Source of the DNA: a virus
IMG/VR virus record: IMGVR_UViG_3300036781_000124
Location: 1-46,093 of that record
Direction: 5' to 3' (one strand)
DNA: 46,093 bases
Positions 7,497-15,412 of the stretch are shown in pieces (the first letter of the stretch is position 1; the number at the start of each line of letters is the position of its first letter). The position numbers and the translations under genes are program-made. The notes under the pieces are model-generated. The model was not told where the DNA came from. It ran no database searches and worked only from the letters and a program-made list of their open reading frames with translations.

Positions 7497-8555
7497 TTAT
7501 TCCAATTCCGCAACCGACTTACCGTCAAAGTCCAACCCGTCCGAGCCGCCGTCAAACTTCTTGAGGAAGTCCTCGTCCGCCGCACGCGTGCTAACCGCCT
7601 TAGCCGTGTCCGCGTCGATGCTGGTATCGCCCTTGAGCACTGCAAACACTGCCCGCCGCACGTCCGCCGTTTTGATCTCGCCCTCGGCGGCGCATGCTTT
7701 CTTGAGGAACGCAATCGCCAACTCGTCAACATTGGGACCGGTCGATGCTTCCGCCGCTCCACGACGACGACGCCCGCCGCCACTCGCCTCAGCCGGTGCT
7801 TCGTCTGCCGGGGGAGCCGCCGCACGCCGCCGAGATCCACCGCTCGCCGGTGCCCCTGCATCCGCCTTGGGTTCTTCACGTCGGGTCGGTTCGGCTCTAC
7901 GGCTACCGGACTTCTCCTCCTTCGCCGCTTCCTTCTCGCCGCGCTGTTTCTTATGCAACGCGTCCGCCGCTTCCGGCTCCATGGCCTGCTTGGCGTCGAA
8001 CTCGTCCTCGACCCACTGCTTGAACACGAGAATGGTCTTCGCCTGTTTCGGTTTTTCTTCCTGTCCACGACGGCGGACGGGCGCGGCTCGATTTTTCTGC
8101 AACGCCGCCCAACCCTCAGGCTCCGGGATGCGCTGCATAGCGAATACATGCCCGTCTAACGCGCTCGTGTCGTCCTGCAAACCGGCGTGATCTTCCGGTA
8201 CGCCCGCTTCGATTGCATGGCTGAGGAAGATAGCGAACTTGGACGAGTTGGAGAATCCGTCTTTCGCCCCGACCTTCTGTACGTCGGTACCGTAACCGAC
8301 TTCCTTGCCCTTGGAATTGACGGGCACGAAATCATCGGCCAAACCGGCGCGTAAGTTCTCAATGCAAATGCTGCCCTCGGGTTGAAATTTTGCATTCAGC
8401 GGTTGAATCGCGATGCGGTAAAATACCGGCTTGTCGTCCGACTCATACCCATCGGGACTCTGGCTCGTCCACCGCGCCGAGAGCACGCGACCAAATCCGC
8501 CCTCTGCAAATGGAAGGCCGCCGCCCTGTACTAGTGTCTGTTTTCCGAAACCCAT
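7497..8555 (-). CDS. Uncharacterised protein with charged linker and acidic C-terminal tail; possible single-strand binding analogue
   Basis: The 352-residue protein has a folded N-terminal part (about 1-175), a long low-complexity linker rich in Ala, Arg, Glu, Gly and Pro (about 180-275) and a C-terminal domain of about 75 residues ending in an acidic tail (DGGSDGLDFDGKSVAELE). The folded-domain, linker and acidic-tip layout resembles single-strand DNA-binding proteins, and Sak4-type recombination cassettes usually include one, but I see no diagnostic OB-fold motif. AAGGAG precedes the ATG by 11 nt. Confidence 0.4.
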   Translation of the reverse strand: MGFGKQTLVQGGGLPFAEGGFGRVLSARWTSQSPDGYESDDKPVFYRIAIQPLNAKFQPEGSICIENLRAGLADDFVPVNSKGKEVGYGTDVQKVGAKDGFSNSSKFAIFLSHAIEAGVPEDHAGLQDDTSALDGHVFAMQRIPEPEGWAALQKNRAAPVRRRGQEEKPKQAKTILVFKQWVEDEFDAKQAMEPEAADALHKKQRGEKEAAKEEKSGSRRAEPTRREEPKADAGAPASGGSRRRAAAPPADEAPAEASGGGRRRRGAAEASTGPNVDELAIAFLKKACAAEGEIKTADVRRAVFAVLKGDTSIDADTAKAVSTRAADEDFLKKFDGGSDGLDFDGKSVAELE

Positions 8556-8606
8556 GTAGTTACTTTCTCCTTGGTGTGACTGTCTGTGTTACGTGTGGTT
8601 CTACTG

Positions 8607-10346
8607 CTAATCGGACACATCGTACAACGCCCGTATACGACCGGGTAGCGGTACGTCGTGCCCGTTCCCAACGCCCACAAGTGACGGCACGCTAGCGCCT
8701 ATACCTTCACTTGCCAAGCTAGGGGGAACTCTTGGTAAATCGTTGATCGCCCGTACGCGGAATGAATCGGGGACCAAATGTCTGTAGAGCTTTAAAAGCC
8801 ACGAAACGTTATTGTCGAGAATGAACGTCTCGCCTCGGTCGTCATCCGCTCGCATGACGCGCCCGCACATCTGCACGAGCGTTTGTATCGCTATGTGCAT
8901 CGGATAGTCCGGGTCCTGTTTCGACCGTGCGGCTACTACGGAATCGCGCGAATCTGGAAACGGGATTTTTGTAACCGCTTGCCACTCCGCCCGCTGATAT
9001 TTGAAATCGTACCCGGTAGCGACGGACGGACTTACAAACACCGTACCGGGAGGCGAGTTGAAAAACAGGTTAAGCGCCTCTGTCGTCCCGCCCTTGTTGT
9101 GGGTCGCCAATCCGTACGCGAGATCGGGAACCATACGACGCATGCCCGTTAGGATGTCGTCGCGGCGGGGATAACTGACCGAATGTATCAACCCTTTGCG
9201 GTCTTGGTGATACTCCATTAGATCCGCTAACGCGCCGAGCATGTTCTCCCATCCTTCGGACGACATGTTATGCCGCATCGAGGTAGTCCATAGATGATAA
9301 ACCGGACCACGCGCCCAAGGAAAGACGGGCGGGTAGACTAGTAACTCGTACTCGTCCGTGTGCATCCCGAGTAGTTCCGGCGTCTTGTGTGTGGCGGTTG
9401 CCGAGGTCATGAGTACACGCGGCGTGTTACACAAAAGCATGCTTTCTGTGTATTCCTTAGGCCAAAGCGGATCAAATGCAAAGTAACTCGGACCCTTGTA
9501 GGGTTTGCGCTTTTGAATGATCCAATCGTCGGGCATTCGGCATAACCGATCGATCTTACGCTTGACCCGCACAGCCGGACCGAGTTTAGCCACGAGCGCC
9601 CGATCTCCCGGAGTCTCGCGGATGGTCTCTTTAAGCGACGTTAACGCGCCCCCTAGCTCCGGTCCTATGTCAGTTGCCCATGATGCCCAAGTGCCGGGAG
9701 TAGTTGTCGAGGGTATCCGCACGTCGCGCCCGAGGATGAGTGCAAGCGCCCGGTCGTCAGTCTGAAACCAATCGACGCGCAAGTGATTGCACACGAGGTC
9801 CGGGAAATCGTGGCACTCGTCAATAATCAAGATGTCAAACGTCCCGAGCCCGCCCTCGATGAACTCATTCGCCGACATCCACATCGCGGCATTGGCACTG
9901 ACGAGCTTCGCCTTCTTTGCATCTTCAATCGCCGCTTTCGCCGGACATTTCCGCCCGCCGCGTAACGGGCAATTCGACTCCGCCCCTTGTTCGCAATTGT
10001 GTATCCCGCCACTGTGTTGTTCGCGCAACCATCCGCACGAGTACGCGGCTTTGCCTTTGACCGTCACTAGCCCTATGGACGAGAAGTCCTCGGCTATCTG
10101 ATCTTGTAACGCCTTGTTAGCCGTCAGGACCGCCGCACGCCATCCCATGAGCACAGCGACCGAGATGTAGTAGAGAGATTTCCCGGACCCGGTCGGCTTA
10201 TTGGCGACGACTATATCGAGTTCATCCCGAAACAGGTTTATCGTGCGGTCGATAGCTTGCTCCTGTTGTCCTCTCCACTGAGTAAAGTGTTTCGGCAATC
10301 CTAGCTCATTGGGATTACCGGGAAGGATCAAGGAGGAAGGTGTCAT
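8607..10346 (-). CDS. DinG/XPD-type superfamily 2 helicase with Fe-S cysteines
   Basis: The 579-residue protein has Walker A PTGSGKS (51-57), DECH box IIDECHD (D176-H179) and a later SPSVATGYDF and QMCGRVMRADDDRG, as in helicase motifs V and VI. Four cysteines between motifs I and II (C104, C118, C126, C134) match the iron-sulfur site of XPD/DinG helicases, which unwind DNA 5'-3'. It probably serves phage replication or recombination. A promoter with a palindrome on its -10 lies 38 nt upstream, inside the preceding small gene. No clear Shine-Dalgarno is visible. Confidence 0.88.
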   Translation of the reverse strand: MTPSSLILPGNPNELGLPKHFTQWRGQQEQAIDRTINLFRDELDIVVANKPTGSGKSLYYISVAVLMGWRAAVLTANKALQDQIAEDFSSIGLVTVKGKAAYSCGWLREQHSGGIHNCEQGAESNCPLRGGRKCPAKAAIEDAKKAKLVSANAAMWMSANEFIEGGLGTFDILIIDECHDFPDLVCNHLRVDWFQTDDRALALILGRDVRIPSTTTPGTWASWATDIGPELGGALTSLKETIRETPGDRALVAKLGPAVRVKRKIDRLCRMPDDWIIQKRKPYKGPSYFAFDPLWPKEYTESMLLCNTPRVLMTSATATHKTPELLGMHTDEYELLVYPPVFPWARGPVYHLWTTSMRHNMSSEGWENMLGALADLMEYHQDRKGLIHSVSYPRRDDILTGMRRMVPDLAYGLATHNKGGTTEALNLFFNSPPGTVFVSPSVATGYDFKYQRAEWQAVTKIPFPDSRDSVVAARSKQDPDYPMHIAIQTLVQMCGRVMRADDDRGETFILDNNVSWLLKLYRHLVPDSFRVRAINDLPRVPPSLASEGIGASVPSLVGVGNGHDVPLPGRIRALYDVSD

Positions 10347-10355
10347 AGGGTGAAT

Positions 10356-10550
10356 TTAAGGATCGGTATACAGCAGTTTATTGATTAAACGGGACGCCTC
10401 GGTATGAGTCAACTCCCCCATCCGCGCGACCTCAAACCGGACCCGCGCGGCGTCCATGTAGGCGCGAATGGTAGACACGCGGAGTCCTAGCTCCTTCACG
10501 AGCGCCTGTAATACGACGAGTTGTAACTTGCTTACCGGCTTACTCGCCAT
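10356..10550 (-). CDS. Small helical protein of unknown function
   Basis: This 64-residue protein starts at MASKPVSKLQ; the ATG at 10574 gives eight more residues but would overlap the upstream gene further. LQLVVLQALVKELGLRVSTIRAYM looks like a helix-turn-helix-sized helical pair, so DNA binding is possible but unproven. It overlaps the upstream gene by 11 nt. The promoter for the helicase gene and one palindrome copy lie within its 3' half. Confidence 0.55.
   Translation of the reverse strand: MASKPVSKLQLVVLQALVKELGLRVSTIRAYMDAARVRFEVARMGELTHTEASRLINKLLYTDP
10375..10391. repeat. Dispersed palindrome copy, 14/16 match, on the helicase promoter -10
   Basis: AGTTTATTGATTAAACG. On the minus strand its first half forms the TTTAAT hexamer of the promoter at 10384-10412. 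Confidence 0.75.
10384..10412 (-). promoter_or_regulatory. Promoter driving the helicase gene, overlapped by the palindrome
   Basis: Read leftward: TTGACT (10412-10407), a 17-nt spacer CATACCGAGGCGTCCCG, then TTTAAT (10389-10384). CCGAGGC is present but shifted 4 nt compared with the three promoters that carry CCGAGGCATAC. The helicase ATG is 38 nt downstream of the -10. Confidence 0.55.
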
Positions 10551-11151
10551 CGAAAGTGTCGTCCTGATAATCAATCTCAGCGAGTTCGCGTTTCTTCTCG
10601 ATCTCAGCGAGTAGCCCGGTTGTTTTGGTCGCCTTCATGTAGGGACCAAAGTTATCCGCGAAGGACTTCTTGTACTGATCCTTCCAGTCCCCCTCGGGCA
10701 TGTCGCGGATCGCCGCCGCCGAGAGCGCGAGATACTTCTTAGCTTCGTTCGGCTTGCCCGCGCCCATGAGCCGACCAACTGTACCGGACATCGTTTTGTA
10801 CACTTCCTCGAACTTCAACTGATAATCCGCGTCCCGGCTGATCTGGAGGATTAGATCCGCTTGTCCCATGATCGAGCGCACGGGTAGTTCGAGCGTCTTG
10901 AGCCAGTGTAGATGTCTCCATAGCGCGTGCCGGATAATGTCGGCGATACTCCCGTACGGCAAACACGTGCTACTCACATACGCGCCCATCTGTCTCGCGT
11001 GAGCCGGATTAACCCACGCCCACTGACGCGACTTGTCCCCTGTGTGATCCTTTGCCGGTATGTAAAATTCCTCCGCATCAATCCCCAACGCGTCCAAGTT
11101 CGGATACTGTGGCTCCGTTATTTTACGAGGCTGTTTTGTCCCAAATGGCAT
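10540..11151 (-). CDS. Conserved hypothetical phage protein, first gene of the leftward early unit
   Basis: The 203-residue protein begins MPFGTKQPRKITEPQYPN and contains CLPYGSIADIIRHALWRHLHWL (about 63-84), a helix pair that recalls ribbon-helix-helix or other small DNA-binding segments in phage proteins of unknown role. The rest is charged and helical (KKYLALSAAAIRDMPEGDW...). AGGA is 8 nt before the ATG. As the first leftward gene, divergent from the Cro/CI-like regulator, it may be an early regulator, but this is inference from position. Confidence 0.6.
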   Translation of the reverse strand: MPFGTKQPRKITEPQYPNLDALGIDAEEFYIPAKDHTGDKSRQWAWVNPAHARQMGAYVSSTCLPYGSIADIIRHALWRHLHWLKTLELPVRSIMGQADLILQISRDADYQLKFEEVYKTMSGTVGRLMGAGKPNEAKKYLALSAAAIRDMPEGDWKDQYKKSFADNFGPYMKATKTTGLLAEIEKKRELAEIDYQDDTFDGE

Positions 11152-11198
11152 AAGCTATTCCTAACTTTCCCACGGAGCGCCCGTTAGATCAACACGCG

Positions 11199-11227
11199 TT
11201 GACCCCGAGGCATACCCCGCCTAAACT
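11199..11227 (+). promoter_or_regulatory. Leaderless sigma70-type promoter of the Cro/CI-like gene
   Basis: TTGACC (11199-11204), 17-nt spacer CCGAGGCATACCCCGCC, TAAACT (11222-11227). Only 6 nt separate the -10 from the ATG at 11234, so transcription would start at or next to the start codon and the mRNA would have no ribosome-binding site. The spacer element CCGAGGCATAC is shared with the promoters at 3434-3462 and 39725-39753. Confidence 0.8.
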
Positions 11228-11233
11228 AATTAC

Positions 11234-11479
11234 ATGGCAGGCACAAAAGGCATTACACCGAAAGCTCTACAAGGCTCTGGTAAGACGCTCCTCGGCATCT
11301 CCCGAACAACCGGACTAGATCAAGGCTACCTATCCCGAGTATTCGCCGGGAAGCAACGCCCAAGCATCGTTACCGCTCAACGGATCGCGGCGGCGTGTGG
11401 ATGGGACTTAGGCGTACTGATTGCGAAACTCGACTTACAGCGCGAGAGTGCCGACGTGAGATTGATCAATGGCAATTAA
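11234..11479 (+). CDS. Cro/CI-type helix-turn-helix regulator
   Basis: In this 81-residue protein, KTLLGISRTTGLDQGYLSRV followed by FAGKQRPSIVTAQRIAAACGWDL is the standard HTH_3 pattern (about residues 17-57), with recognition helix QGYLSRVF. It lacks a dimerisation/protease domain, so it is Cro-like in size. It is read rightward between the leftward replication and tail units, the usual place for a switch regulator. Its leaderless promoter contains CCGAGGCATAC, which could be its own operator; the dispersed palindrome is the alternative target. Confidence 0.85.
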   Translation: MAGTKGITPKALQGSGKTLLGISRTTGLDQGYLSRVFAGKQRPSIVTAQRIAAACGWDLGVLIAKLDLQRESADVRLINGN

Positions 11480-11816
11480 GATCATTTGCGATGAGTGCGG
11501 GAGTCCGGTCAGATATGCCGATCTCAGTACGCCCCTAGACACGGATGCACTCCTCCAACTCGTCCACGAGGAGAACTTCGCCGCGACCCATGAACTCCTA
11601 GACTCGGTCGCCCACACCGAGGGAGGACTTGACCCTTTACGAGCGCTCGCGCAATCTGCAAATCTGCCTCTAGGAGAGGTTCTGTTGTTCCGTGCCCAAG
11701 AGACTACCCTCCTAGCCCAAAGATCGTACAGGGCGCGGCGTAGCGTCAATGCGCGGGCATTGTTGAGGAAGGCGGCAATGGAGTTGTTGCTCGTGGCGGC
11801 GGTTCTTGGCGACTGA
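11469..11816 (+). CDS. Hypothetical protein downstream of the Cro/CI-like regulator
   Basis: The 115-residue protein starts with MAIKIICDECGSPVRY, where CDEC resembles half of a zinc ribbon, although the matching cysteine pair is missing. The rest is helical. ALAQSANLPLGEVLLFRAQETTLLAQR may form a second small helical DNA- or protein-binding unit. It overlaps the regulator gene by 11 nt, so the two are probably co-translated. Its 3' end overlaps, in antisense, the small leftward gene at 11746-11880. Function unknown. Confidence 0.65.
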   Translation: MAIKIICDECGSPVRYADLSTPLDTDALLQLVHEENFAATHELLDSVAHTEGGLDPLRALAQSANLPLGEVLLFRAQETTLLAQRSYRARRSVNARALLRKAAMELLLVAAVLGD

Positions 11817-11880
11817 GCGAAATCCATCCCGCCAACAGTAGACCGAGCCAAATAAGACCTATCAACCATCCTCGTATCAT
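11746..11880 (-). CDS. Small membrane-anchored, proline-rich peptide coupled to the large tail protein
   Basis: This 44-codon frame begins with an ATG whose ATGA overlaps the stop of the 1174-residue tail gene, with GGGGGGA 8 nt upstream. It encodes one hydrophobic helix (WLIGLIWLGLLLAGWI) followed by a Pro/Thr/Ser-rich tail (RQEPPPRATTPLPPSS). Size and layout recall small spanin-like or lysis-accessory peptides, but there is no lipobox cysteine. The 3' half runs antisense to the end of the rightward gene, which lowers confidence. Confidence 0.5.
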   Translation of the reverse strand: MIRGWLIGLIWLGLLLAGWISLSRQEPPPRATTPLPPSSTMPAH

Positions 11881-14800
11881 TGAACCATCCCCCCTGTTTT
11901 AACTGGCAAATCCCAACTGAACAGACTCAAGTGATCCCACGCCCAATACTTCAACGTTGGTATTCGCGTCCTGCCCCATTCCAAGAACTCCGCGCGTCTC
12001 GGTGTACGCTTGGTGAATATCGGCATGAGGTATTCGACACTCGCCCGGTCCCATGTGTTCCCCCCGGTAAACGGCCATCGCATACACGCCCCAGCGTTGG
12101 TCACGTTGCTATACGTCGCGCCCCAACTCAAACACTCCATGAGCAACGAGTCCAGTCCCGATCCCGCCTTAGTCTTATACTCGTTCGGCCAATTCGCCGC
12201 GTTGTTGAATCTCCCGCCCTGTGCAAACGGTAACGCAGGAGTCCCGTATGTCGTTGGGTAATTCGTGTCCAGCGGGTAGAGCAACTGATACTCGACCGTC
12301 CCGCCCAATACCGCCCCGTTAACCCATGTCCTAACCGTGGAGTGATAGTCGAAGATCCGCTCTTTTAGAAAGTCCCGATCCGCGCCCGAGTTCACGGTCG
12401 GGTCGTCGTCCTGTGTCCAAAAATCCGCTAACGGTCTACCGAGAGCCGCTGTAGCCGAGAACGTCAAATCATCGTCGTACAACGCCATGCCGCCCCCGGA
12501 CACCGTGCCCGATCCGCTTACCCAAGTGCCGACGCCTATGCTACTGTTTAATGTGTAAACGCCCGCCCCGGTACGCGTAATCACCCAACGCCCGTTTGCC
12601 GCTGTGATCCCGGACACGCCGACGAGGACAACTGTCTGTCCCGTTGCGAAGTGATCCGACGCCGTTGTGATTGTTATCGGACTCCCGGCTGTAACCCCGG
12701 TTAAAACCACATTCGGCCATCGACTAAAGAACCAATACGTATTTTCGCCAAACTGAACCCGTGCCCTCATGCCCGCGTCAATCTGTGCTTGTGCCGCTTC
12801 CGCATACGCCTGTTTAACGTAGTCAGTTACCACAGTGGAAAACGTCAAGTGAGACGTGCGGAGATTGCGCGTCGTTACCCCGTCGCCGTCATACATCCCG
12901 GCATACAGGCTCGCGTCCGTTCCGTCGAGCGTGAACGTGTCCGCCCCGGTTACTGTGACCGTGTACGTCCCGGAGATGCCCGGTATCCCGAGATCGCTAA
13001 CCACACCGACCCGATTGCGTAGATTGATCGAGTCCCCCGTTTCGTACCCGTGAGCCTTTACCGTAAGCTCGACCGGAACGATCCCGCCAAGCGCGATACT
13101 AACGATCCGGTTCTCTGCCTCCTGCCCGAATCCGGTAGACGTTAACACTCTCACGCCGTCCGGGTACCGAGCACTCCAGATAGCCGAGATACCGGGATCG
13201 TCGGGAGGATTCAACAACTCGAACCCAAAGGTAACCGTAGCCGTGCGACCCGACGCCTGTAGCTCACCGAGGTAATCGTCCAACCAATCCTTAGCGCCCT
13301 TGGTGATTACGGGAGTCGTGGTCGTGTTGACTTCCCATATACCCTCGGACCCTTGGAGCAAATCCCCCGACACGCCTATTGTCCCGCCGCCCGAGTCCGT
13401 CGTCCAGTTGGTTACCGTGAACCGGAAAAACGGAGTACGATTACACACGGTCAACACGTTGGTTGCCTGTGTCGCGTAGACGCCTACGAACGTCTCGTTA
13501 ATGAACTCGCGAAAGTGCTTGGCGATCAATGCCCCATCGGTCCCATAACTAACATACTTGCCGATTGTGGTTGTCGCCGTCTCGTCTCCGATTTCAAAAA
13601 ACACGCCCTCGCCTGTCGTCCATGATCCGCCGAACGTCACGACCTGACACGCGATATTCCCGGTACCGGCTTTCTTCTGTCGCTCGTTCCAAAAGAACAC
13701 GCCCTCGTAGTGGTTCACGTCCCCGGTAAACCCGAGCCGGTCAAAGTTCCATACAAGGCGCTGAGGCGGTAGACGTAGGGTCGCGTCCGTGTCGTAGTCA
13801 GTAGCGAATGAATGCTCCGACATCTCGACCGGGTCCGGTACATCCGCTCTCGGTACCACGATTTCGACCGAGTCGAACCATGTAGACCCGCCCGAGTGAT
13901 TCTCTAGCCGGACCGTGTGAACACCCGCCGAGACGCCCGATCTCAGTAACCGCCGCGTCGTGATATCCTGCCCCGCCTGTAACGTGCTCGTCGTGGTCGC
14001 GCTATCGCCGTCTATGGTCACGTCCCAATCGCCCCCGGACGCGCCTACAACCGTCCACACGTACAGGTCATGGGTCGCGCTCGCCTTATACGTGTACTCG
14101 ACTGCCGAGCCGGATATCGAGGTACCCTGTAACGATCCGCGACAATAGAACCCGTCCACTCGTGCCCATGTGCCGGTGTAGCGTAACCCTTTCTCGTCGC
14201 TGCACAGCCGAAACCCCTTCGTGTAATCATTAAACGAAAGTGTCCGACTTCCCCCGGTAACCGTCCAGTTAGTGAAGTCCGCCTCGAAATCATAGGACCC
14301 GCCTAGCACTACCGAGACGTGATTGTCGAAACTCGCGCTATCAGCTAACTCAGGTCCAAGCGTCATCCATAGCACACGCGGCGTATCGATCCCCGGATAG
14401 TCCACCGCTAGATCGTCAAAGTTCAAATCGACCGACCACACCGCGCCTGAGTCCCCATCGGCTAAGGGTATATCGTTCTTGTCGCAGGTAGCCGAGAAAC
14501 ACACGGCGTATAGCGAGATGAAATTCCCCTCGAATCCCGGTTGCTCTCCTAAATACGGGTCGTCGGAATGTGCGCCCGCGCTCGTCTGCAACACGAGATG
14601 CTCCGGGTCCGTGACAGAATCGACTTTGTAGTATTCCGTCCCGCTAATGTAGAATTCCATGCCGGGTATCAGTCCCGAGAACTTGTCGCCTGACCGCCAT
14701 GTTACCGCCGTCCCCGATGTATCGACCGTCCCGAACCTAGCCGCCTTGATGGTCATAGTGTCGGCAGTTACACTCGCCATGATCGCAGTGGAAGGATTAA

Positions 14801-15401
14801 CCGAGGTCCAATCGGTCCCGTTAATGTAATCGCGTATATCCGTCAACGCGTCAGCATCCGTCCCCGGATACAGGAAGTTTTGAAACCAAACTTCGATGTA
14901 CGAACCGGGCGCGGTCGTAGCTTGTAACGTGCCCTTAGCCGTCGTGTAAGTCCCGCTGAGGTACGTTGCGTGATCCTTGAGCGGTACCGCGCCTGTCGTC
15001 CCGTCCTGTGCGATGTATTGCAATTTGGACGTACCAATCGAGTCAAACAACCGGGAGTCCAGAGGTCGCAACCCTCGGCTATACTGCACGTCAAAGCTCA
15101 AGTCCATGCCGGTAAAATCGAAATCCGGTAGGTATCGAATCTTGTAATACTCAAGCACGTTATCGGCGTTCCAGAACTCAACCACGCCGAAATCCGCCTG
15201 ATCCCGAAATGACCCGGACACCTTGAACGAGGTAGAGGTCGCGTCGTGCATCGACCCATTAGCGCCCCGTCGATCAAACGCGCCCCGAGTCTGTATAGTC
15301 CGATCCGGTTGGAGCTTATACACCGTGTCGGCGGCTCGTGTAGACACCGCCCCTAAGATAAGCATGCTTATTACTTTAATCATTAAACGCAATCGAGCCA
15401 T
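11877..15401 (-). CDS. Large tail tip/host-recognition protein with signal-peptide-like N-terminus
   Basis: This is the longest protein of the window, 1174 residues. It is rich in beta strands, with Gly/Thr/Asp/Trp-rich segments. Residues about 360-520 look like a jelly-roll carbohydrate-binding module (SYDFEADFTNWTVTGG ... TWFDSVEIVV), and around 950-1010 there are small repeated beta modules (VVLVGVSGITAANGRWVITR). The N-terminus (MARLRLMIKVISMLILGAVSTRAAD) looks like a Sec signal peptide, odd for a virion protein. It is the last gene of the tail module, after the tail hub, so binding to the host surface is likely. AAGGGGGGA precedes the ATG. Two palindrome copies lie inside. Confidence 0.65.
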   Translation of the reverse strand: MARLRLMIKVISMLILGAVSTRAADTVYKLQPDRTIQTRGAFDRRGANGSMHDATSTSFKVSGSFRDQADFGVVEFWNADNVLEYYKIRYLPDFDFTGMDLSFDVQYSRGLRPLDSRLFDSIGTSKLQYIAQDGTTGAVPLKDHATYLSGTYTTAKGTLQATTAPGSYIEVWFQNFLYPGTDADALTDIRDYINGTDWTSVNPSTAIMASVTADTMTIKAARFGTVDTSGTAVTWRSGDKFSGLIPGMEFYISGTEYYKVDSVTDPEHLVLQTSAGAHSDDPYLGEQPGFEGNFISLYAVCFSATCDKNDIPLADGDSGAVWSVDLNFDDLAVDYPGIDTPRVLWMTLGPELADSASFDNHVSVVLGGSYDFEADFTNWTVTGGSRTLSFNDYTKGFRLCSDEKGLRYTGTWARVDGFYCRGSLQGTSISGSAVEYTYKASATHDLYVWTVVGASGGDWDVTIDGDSATTTSTLQAGQDITTRRLLRSGVSAGVHTVRLENHSGGSTWFDSVEIVVPRADVPDPVEMSEHSFATDYDTDATLRLPPQRLVWNFDRLGFTGDVNHYEGVFFWNERQKKAGTGNIACQVVTFGGSWTTGEGVFFEIGDETATTTIGKYVSYGTDGALIAKHFREFINETFVGVYATQATNVLTVCNRTPFFRFTVTNWTTDSGGGTIGVSGDLLQGSEGIWEVNTTTTPVITKGAKDWLDDYLGELQASGRTATVTFGFELLNPPDDPGISAIWSARYPDGVRVLTSTGFGQEAENRIVSIALGGIVPVELTVKAHGYETGDSINLRNRVGVVSDLGIPGISGTYTVTVTGADTFTLDGTDASLYAGMYDGDGVTTRNLRTSHLTFSTVVTDYVKQAYAEAAQAQIDAGMRARVQFGENTYWFFSRWPNVVLTGVTAGSPITITTASDHFATGQTVVLVGVSGITAANGRWVITRTGAGVYTLNSSIGVGTWVSGSGTVSGGGMALYDDDLTFSATAALGRPLADFWTQDDDPTVNSGADRDFLKERIFDYHSTVRTWVNGAVLGGTVEYQLLYPLDTNYPTTYGTPALPFAQGGRFNNAANWPNEYKTKAGSGLDSLLMECLSWGATYSNVTNAGACMRWPFTGGNTWDRASVEYLMPIFTKRTPRRAEFLEWGRTRIPTLKYWAWDHLSLFSWDLPVKTGGMVQ
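14220..14236. repeat. Dispersed palindrome copy, 15/16 match
   Basis: CGTGTAATCATTAAACG, inside the 1174-residue tail protein gene. Confidence 0.75.
15373..15389. repeat. Dispersed palindrome copy, 14/16 match
   Basis: ACTTTAATCATTAAACG, inside codons 5-10 of the 1174-residue tail gene, immediately downstream of its start. Confidence 0.7.
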
Positions 15402-15412
15402 GTTGTCCCCCC

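Noticed and set aside
7432-8190. Rightward open frame of 252 codons opposite the 352-aa protein.
   Set aside because: It mirrors the low-complexity linker of the real leftward gene; no Shine-Dalgarno or conserved motif.
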